From contig NZ_SPHO01000006.1 of NCBI RefSeq assembly GCF_005845215.1, positions 62,001 through 126,000 of the forward strand: a stretch of 64,000 bases of DNA, in the 5' to 3' direction. The DNA comes from Clostridium sp. 1001271st1 H5. Lineage in GTDB: Bacteria > Bacillota > Clostridia > Lachnospirales > Lachnospiraceae. Under the pieces are notes generated by a model. The model did not search any database. It saw only the letters and a program-made list of their open reading frames with translations, and was not told the origin of the DNA. A program made the position numbers and the translations under genes. Every line of letters starts with the position of its first letter. The stretch's first letter is position 1. Shown here one piece after another: positions 27,278 to 36,227 of the stretch.

Positions 27278-28778
27278 GTTCGTCTTCCTCCTTCACCGGA
27301 ATATGGATGATAACCTCGGTCCCCGTTCCGGGGCCTTCGCTCACAATCTGGACCAGGCCCTTTTGCTGGTAATACAGCTCCAGACGGCTTACCACATTAT
27401 CCAGTCCGATTCCCGTGGAATCGCCGTCATCCGGCGTTTCCTGCTTCCTGCCTTCCATGACCTCAAGAATCCTCTCCCTGCTCATGCCCTTTCCGTTATC
27501 CCGGACACTGATGCGGATAAAATCCCTGCCTCCCCGGACCGTCAGCAGGATGGTCCCATTCTCTTCCATGCCCCGGATTCCATGCCTGACCGCATTCTCC
27601 ACAATGGGCTGCAGTATCATGCTGGGCATCTTCACATCCAATACCCGGTGGTCTATGGACTCCTTAAACTGTATGTCCCCTGCAAACCTTACGTTCAGTA
27701 TGTAAATATAATTTTCAGCCGCAGCAGTCTCATCCCCTACGGTGGCGTCCTCCAGCCCCTTTTTTACATTATAGCGGAAAAATTCCGCCATCTTGTCCAG
27801 GAAAATACAGGTTTTTTCCGCATCCTCCATCATGGCCAGCTGCGCCCCTGCATTGAGGGAATTAAACAGGAAATGGGGATTAATCTGGGACTGGAGGTAT
27901 TTAAGACGCGCTTCCTTCAGATGGTTTTCCATTAATAGCTCACGCTCCAGGAGCTCCTGCTCCTTCTCCGCCCCCTCCTTCACCTTGGCCACGTACTCCT
28001 CCAGACTGCCCACCATCTGGTTAAAGGTCCTGGTGACAATGCCAATCTCGTCATTGGAGTCCGTATGCGGCATTTTAACATTAAAATTACCCTGGCCCAC
28101 CAGATTGGCGGTCCTTGCCAGACTGGTAAGAGGCGTCACCATATCCTTTACCAGCATCCTGAGCACCATAAGTCCGGCCATCATCACAATCATCAGGATT
28201 ACCATATTAAACACCTCCATATAGCGAAGGGCCTCTCTCATGGTCTGATAACTGGCTGAGTTATTTTTAAACTGAAGCTCGTTGAGCTCCGATATACGCA
28301 TGTTGATGTACTGGTACAGGGTAAGTGCCCTCTCATAAGCCTCCCTGTACCGCTCCACATTCCGTCCCCTCTTGGCCTGGACCGCATCCTGGGTCACGGC
28401 CAGATAGGATTCCGACATCATACGGATGTTTTTTTCCAGGATTTTCCCCGGCTTGTCAACTGTTTTGTCATTCAGGCGTTCTAAAAATTCCTGGTATTCC
28501 TGCTGGCTTTTATAATAGCTCTCCAGGCTGTCTGAGCTCTTCACGGACACATAGTCCCCCATGTCCTTCTGCACATGTTCCAATGCCTCTGACAGCTCGC
28601 TCAGGTTGACATTGCTGGCATATACCGTATCCATTTTTCCGGCTATTTTATTTACCTGGAGATAGATAAATATATTGCTTACAAATAACGTCAGTATCAT
28701 AAGGGTTACGGCCAGCAGTATCTTTTTCTCCAGGCTCAGGCGGCCCCATATGTTCTTTCCCGGTCTTTCCATATACAT
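27252..28778 (-). CDS. YesM-type sensor histidine kinase
   Basis: 508 residues. Membrane segment 1 at about 17-40, an external sensor region of roughly 150 residues, membrane segment 2 at about 190-208, HAMP domain (about 209-261), HisKA_7TM-like domain with the phosphoacceptor His302 in YLQSQINPHFLFNSL, and an ATPase domain with DNGKGMS and GIGLDNVVSRL. This is the YesM/LytS-like family found next to sugar uptake genes. The ATG at 28778 has AAGGA 10 bases upstream; a TTG at 28799 overlapping the previous gene has no ribosome site. It likely senses the state of the binding protein encoded just upstream. Confidence 0.92.
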   Translation of the reverse strand: MYMERPGKNIWGRLSLEKKILLAVTLMILTLFVSNIFIYLQVNKIAGKMDTVYASNVNLSELSEALEHVQKDMGDYVSVKSSDSLESYYKSQQEYQEFLERLNDKTVDKPGKILEKNIRMMSESYLAVTQDAVQAKRGRNVERYREAYERALTLYQYINMRISELNELQFKNNSASYQTMREALRYMEVFNMVILMIVMMAGLMVLRMLVKDMVTPLTSLARTANLVGQGNFNVKMPHTDSNDEIGIVTRTFNQMVGSLEEYVAKVKEGAEKEQELLERELLMENHLKEARLKYLQSQINPHFLFNSLNAGAQLAMMEDAEKTCIFLDKMAEFFRYNVKKGLEDATVGDETAAAENYIYILNVRFAGDIQFKESIDHRVLDVKMPSMILQPIVENAVRHGIRGMEENGTILLTVRGGRDFIRISVRDNGKGMSRERILEVMEGRKQETPDDGDSTGIGLDNVVSRLELYYQQKGLVQIVSEGPGTGTEVIIHIPVKEEDEHVSDITGR

Positions 28779-28795
28779 TGCCCACTTTTCCTTAC

Positions 28796-29818
28796 TCAAC
28801 GCCCGCGTTTCATTAGCTGGCCTACATTTTCCTTTGTGACAAACTGCAAATCCACACTGTAATAGGAGTTGGCATGTCCTTCCTGCAGATACTCCTCCAA
28901 TGCCTGTACACAGTAACGCCCCATCTGCTCCGTGTCAATGACCAGCGTAACCGGAATATTTCCCTTTGTAACAGCCTCCAGAATCTGGTCTGACTTGTAA
29001 TACCCCAGCAGCTGGAGCTCCCCTACCTTATTATAGTCTATCATAGCCTGATAGGCTGCCTCTGTGTCCACGGCCTCCGTACATACAAGGACATCCGGTA
29101 TGCCCTCCTTACGGAAAAATATGTTCCTTATGGTTTCATCCGCATCCACCTTTCCGGTGGAACGCATGGTTTCCTGTATGAGCCTGACCCTTCCCGATGT
29201 GTCCGGCGAGGTCACCAGCAGGTTGTTGACCTGCTCTGCTATCTGGGCCTGGCTGCTGTTGTCCCTGTCATGCAGGAGGAGCATCACCTCCACATCATCC
29301 TTATCCCGGGGCACCAGCTTAAGGATTTGTTCCCCGTACTGCCGGCCCAGCTGATAATCATTGACCCCCACAAAGCTTATACGGCTGGTATCCGAAGCGT
29401 CCTTAAGAACCGTGACCACAGGTATTCCCGCCTTACCCGCGTCATTAATCCGCTCATCTATTTTATGGCCGCCTGTGTATTCCAGGATGATTCCGTCCAC
29501 CCTGGAGGCAATGGCCATATCCATAAGGCTCTCCATCTCTATGGTGGAGGAAAGGCTCTTTCCCATCAGCTCCACCAGAGCGTTGTTCTCCCTGGCAGCC
29601 TCCCTGGTACTCTCATACACATCCTTCCAGAAGGGCATGTCGGAGTCCTCCACTATCATGACATAGTGGTAGCGGTATCCATTCCCATCCTCTCCGCCCT
29701 CATCTCCTACCTGCTTTAAGACATTCTGGTAATAGGAGCTGGTAACCAGCGTGAGGAACAGCACTACCAGTATTCCTGCAATTACAATAATCCGTTCCAT
29801 GCGTACCCGGTTTTTCAT
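28796..29818 (-). CDS. Membrane-anchored sugar-binding sensor protein
   Basis: 340 residues. An N-terminal membrane anchor (about 8-26, IIVIAGILVVLFLTLVTSSYY) without a lipobox Cys is followed by a type 1 periplasmic-binding fold: YHYVMIVEDSDMPFWKDVYES, ASRVDGIILEYTGGHKID, AGIPVVTVLKDASDTSRISFVGV. This is the arrangement of three-component systems in which an anchored binding protein feeds a YesM-like kinase. It is the first gene of that operon, and the kinase follows directly. Start chosen at the ATG at 29818; the ribosome site is weak. Confidence 0.85.
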   Translation of the reverse strand: MKNRVRMERIIVIAGILVVLFLTLVTSSYYQNVLKQVGDEGGEDGNGYRYHYVMIVEDSDMPFWKDVYESTREAARENNALVELMGKSLSSTIEMESLMDMAIASRVDGIILEYTGGHKIDERINDAGKAGIPVVTVLKDASDTSRISFVGVNDYQLGRQYGEQILKLVPRDKDDVEVMLLLHDRDNSSQAQIAEQVNNLLVTSPDTSGRVRLIQETMRSTGKVDADETIRNIFFRKEGIPDVLVCTEAVDTEAAYQAMIDYNKVGELQLLGYYKSDQILEAVTKGNIPVTLVIDTEQMGRYCVQALEEYLQEGHANSYYSVDLQFVTKENVGQLMKRGR

Positions 29819-29929
29819 TGGTTTTCTGTGCCTGCCCTTTATCCATAATGCATTTATTATACTGCTTCCGGGTAAAATGGACAATAACCAATGTCTTAAC
29901 CTGTCCGCAGAAGCATCATTTACAGGCCG

Positions 29930-29964
29930 CAAAAAAACGGCATGCCAGATACACTGACATGCCG
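29930..29964 (-). terminator. Intrinsic terminator of the amino-acid catabolism operon
   Basis: CGGCATG and CATGCCG arms followed on the minus strand by seven T. It lies about 115 bases after the stop of the hydroxyacid dehydrogenase gene. Confidence 0.85.
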
Positions 29965-30077
29965 ATAGATAAGAAGGACCCCATCGTCCTGATTAAATAA
30001 TTTCCCCTTTATTCAAATTGATTCAAGCGGGTGATATCGCTCCCATTCCTCCAAGTGTCCGTGCGCCCTTCCCCACT

Positions 30078-30965
30078 CTATTGTGTCACATCCGTTCCTG
30101 TCAATTTCTGATAATACTTGATTAACGCTCCGTGGTCTTCCTGCCCGCACCCGTCTGCCTTCAGAACCTGAAACATCTGCATCACCTGGGCGGTCAGCGG
30201 CATTGGGGTATGGGTGGCGTACCCTGTCTCCATTGCATTGGTCAAATCCTTAATATGCAAATCAATTTTAAAGCCCGGTTTATAATTTCCTTCCAGCATC
30301 ATAGGAGCCTTTGCATTCATAACGGTTGAACCTGCAAGGCCGCCTTTAATTGCTTCGTACACCTTCTCCACATCTGCGCCTGCCCTTGCTGCCAGCTGTA
30401 ATCCCTCTGACAGGGCAGCTATGTTCACTGCCACAATCATCTGGTTGGTAAGCTTACATGTATTTCCGCTTCCCACACCGCCAACCAGTATGGCTGAAGA
30501 CCCCAGTATATCAAAATATTTTCCGGCCCGTTCAAAATCCTCCCGGCTTCCTCCTGCCATGATTGCCAGGGTTCCGTCTGCTGCTTTTGGCTCGCCTCCT
30601 GATACAGGAGCATCCATCATATGGATTCCTTTCAGACTAAGTTCTTCAGCAATTTCCCTGGAGACTCCCGGAGCAATGGAGCTCATGTCAATGATAAATG
30701 TCCCGCATCCCCCAAATTCAGCGATTCCCCCATTGCCTAAAACAACGGATTTCACATGCGGGCCGTTGGGCAGCATTGTTATGATATCCTCACACTGATC
30801 TGCTACCTCCTTAATGCTTGCGCAGCCGATGCATCCTGACTTTTCTGCCCGTTCCACAGCCTCCGGCATAATATCGTAGGCATAAACCTGATATCCGCCT
30901 TTACTCAAATTACACGCCATATGGTACCCCATGATACCAAGACCGATAAATCCAACTTTCATCAT
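30078..30965 (-). CDS. 3-hydroxyisobutyrate / tartronate semialdehyde reductase family dehydrogenase
   Basis: 295 residues, NAD(P)-dependent beta-hydroxyacid dehydrogenase. Rossmann motif VGFIGLGIMGYHMA at the N-terminus, the substrate loop MDAPVSGGEPKAADGTLAIMAGG, and the catalytic Lys in GSGNTCKLTNQMIVA (about 171). Closest in style to GarR/GlxR and related reductases, which reduce tartronate semialdehyde, glyoxylate or similar oxoacids. It is the last gene of the Liv/GDH operon, 12 bases after the DapA-family gene, which suggests it reduces the aldolase product. AGAGG lies 9 bases before the ATG at 30965. Confidence 0.85.
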   Translation of the reverse strand: MMKVGFIGLGIMGYHMACNLSKGGYQVYAYDIMPEAVERAEKSGCIGCASIKEVADQCEDIITMLPNGPHVKSVVLGNGGIAEFGGCGTFIIDMSSIAPGVSREIAEELSLKGIHMMDAPVSGGEPKAADGTLAIMAGGSREDFERAGKYFDILGSSAILVGGVGSGNTCKLTNQMIVAVNIAALSEGLQLAARAGADVEKVYEAIKGGLAGSTVMNAKAPMMLEGNYKPGFKIDLHIKDLTNAMETGYATHTPMPLTAQVMQMFQVLKADGCGQEDHGALIKYYQKLTGTDVTQ

Positions 30966-30977
30966 CTGCCTCAACCT

Positions 30978-31877
30978 CTATTCTATGTAACCCGCTCCGC
31001 GCATCTGCAGTTCCATTGCTTCTATTGCCTGCTTATGCCCCGGCAGATTCGGTGTATATGGTTTTCCCACGTCCAGGCCCAGCATATTGGCTAAATCTTT
31101 TGTGGCCACCGGAAAGCTGGCCTTATCCATGGACAATCTGATGGGATTCAGCTTAAACTGCGCTTTCCTCGCGCCGTCCAAATCTCCCTCCATATAAAGA
31201 TTATAGATACTTGTAACTAATTCCGGTATAAAATTTGCTGTTGTGGCCACACAGCCCGCGGCTCCGTGGACCATTGCCCCAAAAATCAGGGTGTCCTTTC
31301 CTCCAAAAACCTTAAAGCCTATATCGGAGGTTCTTCTTATGAATTCCTCTGTCTGTGTCATATCACCGGAGGAATCCTTCATACCTACAATATTCGGCAC
31401 TTCTCTGGCCAGACGTTCCACCAGGCCGGCGCTCAGGGTATACCCGGTACGCCCCGGATTATTATATAATAACATGGGGGTATCCGGCACTGCATCCGCA
31501 ATACGTTTGAAATGCAGGTACAGCTCGTCCTCTGTGGGTTTCAGAAACATGGGCTGGAGAACCGATATGCCGTCTGCGCCGGCTGAGGCTGCGGCTTTTG
31601 CAATGCGGATGCATTTCTTGGTGCTGATTGCCCCGATTCCCATATAAACCGGTACCCGGCCGGAAGACTGGTCCAGCATGATATTCAAGGCCCATATCAT
31701 CTCATCCTCTTCCGCCATATAAAATTCGCCGTTGCTTCCAAATGCCAGAATGCCGGAAACACCTCCATCAATGACGAAATCCACCTGTTTTCTCATTTTT
31801 CCTTCATCCATCACTTCATCTTTATCAATGGGTGTCAGTATGGGGACAATGACTCCCTTTATAAATTCTGTATTCAT
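30978..31877 (-). CDS. DapA-family (dihydrodipicolinate synthase / NAL superfamily) lyase
   Basis: 299 residues, TIM-barrel class I aldolase. The Schiff-base Lys167 (GMKDSSGD) and Tyr138 (LLYNNPGRTGY) are present, with LAFGSNGEFYMA at the usual GTTGE loop. The superfamily covers dihydrodipicolinate synthase, N-acetylneuraminate lyase, 4-hydroxy-2-oxoglutarate aldolase and keto-deoxy sugar acid lyases, all producing or using pyruvate. Context with Liv transport, glutamate dehydrogenase and aminotransferase argues for an oxoacid aldolase in amino-acid catabolism rather than lysine synthesis. AGAGGG precedes the ATG. Confidence 0.88.
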   Translation of the reverse strand: MNTEFIKGVIVPILTPIDKDEVMDEGKMRKQVDFVIDGGVSGILAFGSNGEFYMAEEDEMIWALNIMLDQSSGRVPVYMGIGAISTKKCIRIAKAAASAGADGISVLQPMFLKPTEDELYLHFKRIADAVPDTPMLLYNNPGRTGYTLSAGLVERLAREVPNIVGMKDSSGDMTQTEEFIRRTSDIGFKVFGGKDTLIFGAMVHGAAGCVATTANFIPELVTSIYNLYMEGDLDGARKAQFKLNPIRLSMDKASFPVATKDLANMLGLDVGKPYTPNLPGHKQAIEAMELQMRGAGYIE

Positions 31878-31921
31878 ATAATTTTCCCTCTCTTTAATTT
31901 ACGTATGCCTTAGAGCGTATT

Positions 31922-32884
31922 TTATACCTGCAGTATCCCGTTTTGAGATATAACCCTCCCGTCAATTTTCAACGTGATATCTCTTATAACCATATCCATA
32001 TGAAGGGGAGCCTCCACATTGCCGCCAAATGAAAGATTGTTTCCAATTCCAATATGTACGGTCCCATAGGCGCCTTCATCTGCCAGCATGCGTCCGCATA
32101 TTTTATTTTCCCGGTTTACAGGAAGCCCTATTTCACCGATATTATAAACCCGGCTGTCCTTATACTGTTCCAGAATCCGCCTCAATGTTTCAGCTTCATC
32201 TGTTCCGGAAATCATCACAATCTGTCCATCCTCAACCTGCATGGTAATGGGTTCCCGTATCATGTTCAGACTGGGGTGCGGGATGCTTCCGTCTATTACC
32301 AATACCCCCTGGGCGGTTCCCTCCACCGGTCCCAGGGCAATTTCAGCGTTAGGCGGCGATGACGACTGGCCCGGACGGATGCTGCGGCCATAATCAATCA
32401 CAGGCCCCCTTCCCTCCACACTGCATACCAGGTTTGTTCCCCCGGGTGATGTGAGTTCCAGTTTCTTTCCGCTGAAATGCGGGGCAATGCGGTTTAATAT
32501 CTCTGTAATCTCCAAAAAGTCGGCTGTAAGCCCGCCTTCATGAAACATGGATGGTATATAATCAACCAGATTCACATACCGGCAATGGCCGTTTAGTACC
32601 ACCCTGCGTCTGGCCTGGGAATGGAACATGGACATGGACGTGGCTGCGAAGATAACATCGGCTGTGTCCATGGCTGCCGCTATCTCCGCAGTGGGCTCAT
32701 CCCCGTGGGACGTCCTGGGCGTCATCACTGCCATAGATGTCTCATTGGCCTTGGAAGCCCAGTCAAACAGTTCCTTTCCTATCTGAAATTTCTCCGTATC
32801 CGTAACAATGAGGACTCGTTCCTCTGGTTTTAAGTCGGTAATCGGTCCCAGAAGAGACCGGATTCCTAATGGCATTTCTCCCAT
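31922..32884 (-). CDS. M29/NicX-like putative metallohydrolase
   Basis: 320 residues. The overall pattern fits the aminopeptidase II (M29) / NicX-like group: a Rossmann-like N-terminal half (VLIVTDTEKFQIGKELFDWA, ADVIFAATSMSMFHSQARR) and a C-terminal metal half with GPVEGTAQGVLVIDGS, HIGIGNNLSFGG and APLHMDMVIRD. Members are leucyl aminopeptidases or the iron enzyme that opens dihydroxypyridine. In this operon, just after livF, it could release an amino acid from a peptide or open a ring to make an amino-acid-like substrate. The exact activity is not clear. GGAGGAGCT directly precedes the ATG. Confidence 0.65.
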   Translation of the reverse strand: MGEMPLGIRSLLGPITDLKPEERVLIVTDTEKFQIGKELFDWASKANETSMAVMTPRTSHGDEPTAEIAAAMDTADVIFAATSMSMFHSQARRRVVLNGHCRYVNLVDYIPSMFHEGGLTADFLEITEILNRIAPHFSGKKLELTSPGGTNLVCSVEGRGPVIDYGRSIRPGQSSSPPNAEIALGPVEGTAQGVLVIDGSIPHPSLNMIREPITMQVEDGQIVMISGTDEAETLRRILEQYKDSRVYNIGEIGLPVNRENKICGRMLADEGAYGTVHIGIGNNLSFGGNVEAPLHMDMVIRDITLKIDGRVISQNGILQV

Positions 32885-32892
32885 AGCTCCTC

Positions 32893-33600
32893 CTACATTC
32901 CAAGATATATCCTGCGTATTTCATCATTACCGTTAAGTTCCTCCGGGGTTCCTGATATCACCGTAGTGCCGTCCTGTATGACATAGGCCCGGTCTGCAAT
33001 CGCAAGGGTTTCGTTGACATTTTGTTCTACAATCAGAACCGATATGCCCGTCTCACGGATTGTCTTTACAAACTGCAGCACTTCTTTTACCAGCTTAGGC
33101 ATCAGGCCCAGGGACGGTTCGTCCAATATCAGCAAAGATGGTTTTGACATAAGGCCCCTTGCAATGGCTACCATCTGCTGTTCTCCTCCTGACAAGGTCT
33201 CCGCCTTTTGCTCTGCGCGTTCCCTGACCCTGGGAAACAATTCATAGACCATATCCAGTGTCTTTTTGATTTCATCCTGATTTTTTCTTGTATATGCCCC
33301 CATGGACAGATTTTCATAGACAGTCAGTTTTCCGAACAGCATCCTTCCTTCCGGTACAAGGGATATTCCTTTTTTCAGGACCTCATACGCGGGCATGCCG
33401 GTGATATCTTCCCCATTATAAGTTATGGCTCCCTCCCAGGGCTTTAGTAATCCGGAAACTGTTTTTAATGTCGTGGTCTTTCCGGCTCCATTTGAGCCAA
33501 GAATGGCAACAATCTCCTGATTCCCGGCCTGGAAGGATATATCATTCAGGACCGGCATCATAGCGCTGTATCCAAATTTCAAGTTTTTCACTTCCAGCAT
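32893..33600 (-). CDS. livF: Branched-chain amino acid type ABC transporter ATPase LivF
   Basis: 235 residues. Walker A LGSNGAGKTT, signature LSGGEQQMVAIARGLM, Walker B LLILDEPSLGL and the LivF-typical ISLVPEGRMLFGKLTVYENL. One of two ATPases driving the Liv transporter. ATG at 33600 with GGGGG 6 bases upstream; an ATG at 33606 overlaps the livG stop but sits too close to the ribosome site. Confidence 0.94.
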   Translation of the reverse strand: MLEVKNLKFGYSAMMPVLNDISFQAGNQEIVAILGSNGAGKTTTLKTVSGLLKPWEGAITYNGEDITGMPAYEVLKKGISLVPEGRMLFGKLTVYENLSMGAYTRKNQDEIKKTLDMVYELFPRVRERAEQKAETLSGGEQQMVAIARGLMSKPSLLILDEPSLGLMPKLVKEVLQFVKTIRETGISVLIVEQNVNETLAIADRAYVIQDGTTVISGTPEELNGNDEIRRIYLGM

Positions 33601-33602
33601 AA

Positions 33603-34313
33603 TCATTCCCCCAGATAAGCAGCAATCACTTTTTCATCCTTTGTAATCTCCTCCGGTGTTCCTTCTGCAATCCGCTGTCCATACTGCAATACCAGGACCC
33701 GTTCACAGATTCCCATTACCACCGGCATCACATGTTCAATGGCCAGGATGGAGATTCCCCTCTTATTTATCCTCTTCACCAGGTCGATGGCAGCTTCACG
33801 TTCCGCTCCATTGAGCCCTGCCATACATTCATCCAAAAGCAGGAGTTTCGGCTTTGTACTGAGTGCCCTTGCAATCTCCAGCCGTTTCTTCTGAATGACG
33901 CTGAGAGAACCGGCCAGCTGGTCCTTCTTACTTCCCAGTCCCACAAATTCAAGTATCATATCCGCATATTCCTTGGCCTCCATAGTGCCCGGAATGTGAA
34001 GCATGGCGCCTACAGTGGCATTATCAAGCACAGTCATGGAATCCATGGACATGGGAATCTGGAACGTCCTGCCAATCCCCTTTTTTGCTCTTTCATACGG
34101 CGGCAGGCATGTCACATCCTCCCCATTAAAAAGTATGGTCCCGGCTGTGGCGGGATAAATTCCACTGATAAGATTGAACATGGTTGTCTTTCCTGCCCCA
34201 TTAGGTCCCACGACGCCATACACCTGACCTTCTTCAATATCAAACGTCACATCCGATACCGCAGTCAAACCTCCGAACTTTTTTGTCAGGCCCGTTACCT
34301 CCAATATACTCAT
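33603..34313 (-). CDS. livG: Branched-chain amino acid type ABC transporter ATPase LivG
   Basis: 236 residues. Walker A VGPNGAGKTT, LivG-type GIGRTFQIPMSMDSMTVLDN, signature LSVIQKKRLEIARALS (a non-standard LSGGQ with SVIQK) and Walker B LLLLDECMAGL. The unusual signature (LSVIQKKR) and the E-C-M after the Walker B Asp occur in some Liv-like systems. ATGA overlap with livM and a six-G ribosome site. Confidence 0.92.
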   Translation of the reverse strand: MSILEVTGLTKKFGGLTAVSDVTFDIEEGQVYGVVGPNGAGKTTMFNLISGIYPATAGTILFNGEDVTCLPPYERAKKGIGRTFQIPMSMDSMTVLDNATVGAMLHIPGTMEAKEYADMILEFVGLGSKKDQLAGSLSVIQKKRLEIARALSTKPKLLLLDECMAGLNGAEREAAIDLVKRINKRGISILAIEHVMPVVMGICERVLVLQYGQRIAEGTPEEITKDEKVIAAYLGE

Positions 34314-35350
34314 GCACTGCCCCCCTTCCCGGCGGAGCGGCCCGGCTCCTTACTCCTGGCTTTGTGAATCAGATTACCGGACAGCTTCAAAACGCCTTGA
34401 GGCTGGTACAAAATAGTGAGTATGATTAAGACGCCGTACAGAACCAGGTCAATCCCTGATATAGTGGCTCCGATGGTGGCCCTGGTATATTCTCCCAGCG
34501 GCACAATAAGCGCAGCCCCAATCACAGGTCCGTAAATGGTTCCCACGCCCCCGATTACCGCCATGATAATCATTTTTGTTGAAAGGGTATTTATAAACAC
34601 GGTGCTCGGGTCAATATAGGTCTGATACATGGCGTAGAAAGAGCCGCACAGAGATGCGATGCATGCGCTGATTACCAGCGCAATGGTCTTATATTTTCTG
34701 GCATTGATTCCTACGCTTTCTGCCGCTGTCTGATTCGCTTTGATTGTTCTGAAGTAATATCCGATTCTTGAGCTGTTGATATATATCATGATAGATATCA
34801 CAAGCATCAGTATGACACCGAAAATGTAATAATAATGCAGCTTTCCCCTGAATTGCAGGGAATACCAGGGATTCATCTTCATATTAAGAAAATCAATCCC
34901 CATCATTCCTTTTGTAAAGGGCAGGTTCACCGCTATGATACGTACGGTTTCCCCCAGCGCCATGGTGGCAATGGCAAAATACTGCGCGCTTAATTTAAAT
35001 ATAGGCAGAGCCACCAGCAGCGCAAGAAGCGTTGCAAAAAACATACCTATCAACATGCCAATCCACGGAGTGACATTCCAGTAATAAAAAGGAAGCACCG
35101 CTCCATATGCCCCCACGCCAAAGAACATGGCCTGGCCAAGGGACACCTGGCCTGTATATCCGCCGAATATATTCCAGGCAGAACCCAGACATGCCCACAT
35201 CAGAATCAGGATTCCCAAATTCTGCTGAAAACTTTTGGTGAATACGTGGGGATATGCAATTATAATCAGGACAGTGAGTATCAGATGCCAAGGCTTTATA
35301 TTGCTGATAAAAAGGGCTTCTCTCATTCGTTTTCCAATTTTCATAAGCAT
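34310..35350 (-). CDS. livM: Branched-chain amino acid type ABC transporter permease LivM
   Basis: 346 residues with about nine membrane segments, including GYTGQVSLGQAMFFGVGAYG, LSAQYFAIATMALGETVRI and IGGVGTIYGPVIGAALIVPL, all LivM hallmarks. The ATG at 35350 overlaps the livH stop (TGATG), giving coupled translation. Forms the membrane channel with LivH. Confidence 0.93.
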   Translation of the reverse strand: MLMKIGKRMREALFISNIKPWHLILTVLIIIAYPHVFTKSFQQNLGILILMWACLGSAWNIFGGYTGQVSLGQAMFFGVGAYGAVLPFYYWNVTPWIGMLIGMFFATLLALLVALPIFKLSAQYFAIATMALGETVRIIAVNLPFTKGMMGIDFLNMKMNPWYSLQFRGKLHYYYIFGVILMLVISIMIYINSSRIGYYFRTIKANQTAAESVGINARKYKTIALVISACIASLCGSFYAMYQTYIDPSTVFINTLSTKMIIMAVIGGVGTIYGPVIGAALIVPLGEYTRATIGATISGIDLVLYGVLIILTILYQPQGVLKLSGNLIHKARSKEPGRSAGKGGSA

Positions 35351-36207
35351 CACCACCCAAACAGGCCCTTGGGCCTTTTATAAACCACCAGCAGGAACAG
35401 GGCAAATACAGCCAGGTATTTAAGAGCTGCATTGGTATAAGTTCCCACCACCGTATCCATGATTCCCATCAGGACACCCCCGATTACAGCCCCGGGTATA
35501 CTTCCCATACCGCCGATACAACAAGCTACAAAGCCAAAATTAATGAATACCGAACCAACGCTTGGATATACATAAAAGTAATAGGACAACGCCACTCCGC
35601 CGATTCCGGCAGTAGCCGCGGCAATACCAACGCAGCGCATATATGCCTTTTCCGGATTGATTCCCACCAGCGCTGCCGCGTCCTTATTTAAGGCAGTCGC
35701 CTTAATGGCCCTCCCCAGCTGTGTCCTGTTCAGAATATAATACAGGGTAACTGCAGTGACGATACAGATAATAAAGGGAACCAGCTTTGAGTAGGATATA
35801 ATTAGACCTCCTGCGGAAAACGAGCCTGTAAATATCTGGTTCGGCACTGTCTTAAAGTCAGAACCAAACGCTATCTGAGCAACGTTGACCAGCACAATAC
35901 TGAGGGCATATGTAAGCAAAAGCTGGCTTAACATAGGCGCATTCATGACACGCTTTATAAGCACCTTGTAAAAAACAATTCCAAAACAATACATTACCAC
36001 CGCTGCAATAGGCAGACAGAGAAGCGGGTCCAGTCCTGATTTAACGCTGAAATAATAGGATATGAACATACCAAGCATCAGTATTTCCCCATGAGCAAAA
36101 TTAACAATGTACATGACACCCCAAATAAGCGAAACCCCCATCGCTATCAGGGCAATAATCATCCCTGTAAATGTCCCTTCCAGCAGGACCTGCAACAGCA
36201 ATGTCAT
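35350..36207 (-). CDS. livH: Branched-chain amino acid type ABC transporter permease LivH
   Basis: 285 residues, about eight membrane segments. Typical LivH elements are MGVSLIWGVMYIVNFAHGE, TALNKDAAALVGINPEKAY and GFVACCIGGMGSIPGAVIGG. ATG at 36207, with a weak AGG 8 bases upstream; a GTG at 36216 is possible. It starts 20 bases after livK. Confidence 0.93.
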   Translation of the reverse strand: MTLLLQVLLEGTFTGMIIALIAMGVSLIWGVMYIVNFAHGEILMLGMFISYYFSVKSGLDPLLCLPIAAVVMYCFGIVFYKVLIKRVMNAPMLSQLLLTYALSIVLVNVAQIAFGSDFKTVPNQIFTGSFSAGGLIISYSKLVPFIICIVTAVTLYYILNRTQLGRAIKATALNKDAAALVGINPEKAYMRCVGIAAATAGIGGVALSYYFYVYPSVGSVFINFGFVACCIGGMGSIPGAVIGGVLMGIMDTVVGTYTNAALKYLAVFALFLLVVYKRPKGLFGW

Positions 36208-36227
36208 AAAATGCACCTGCCTTTCCG

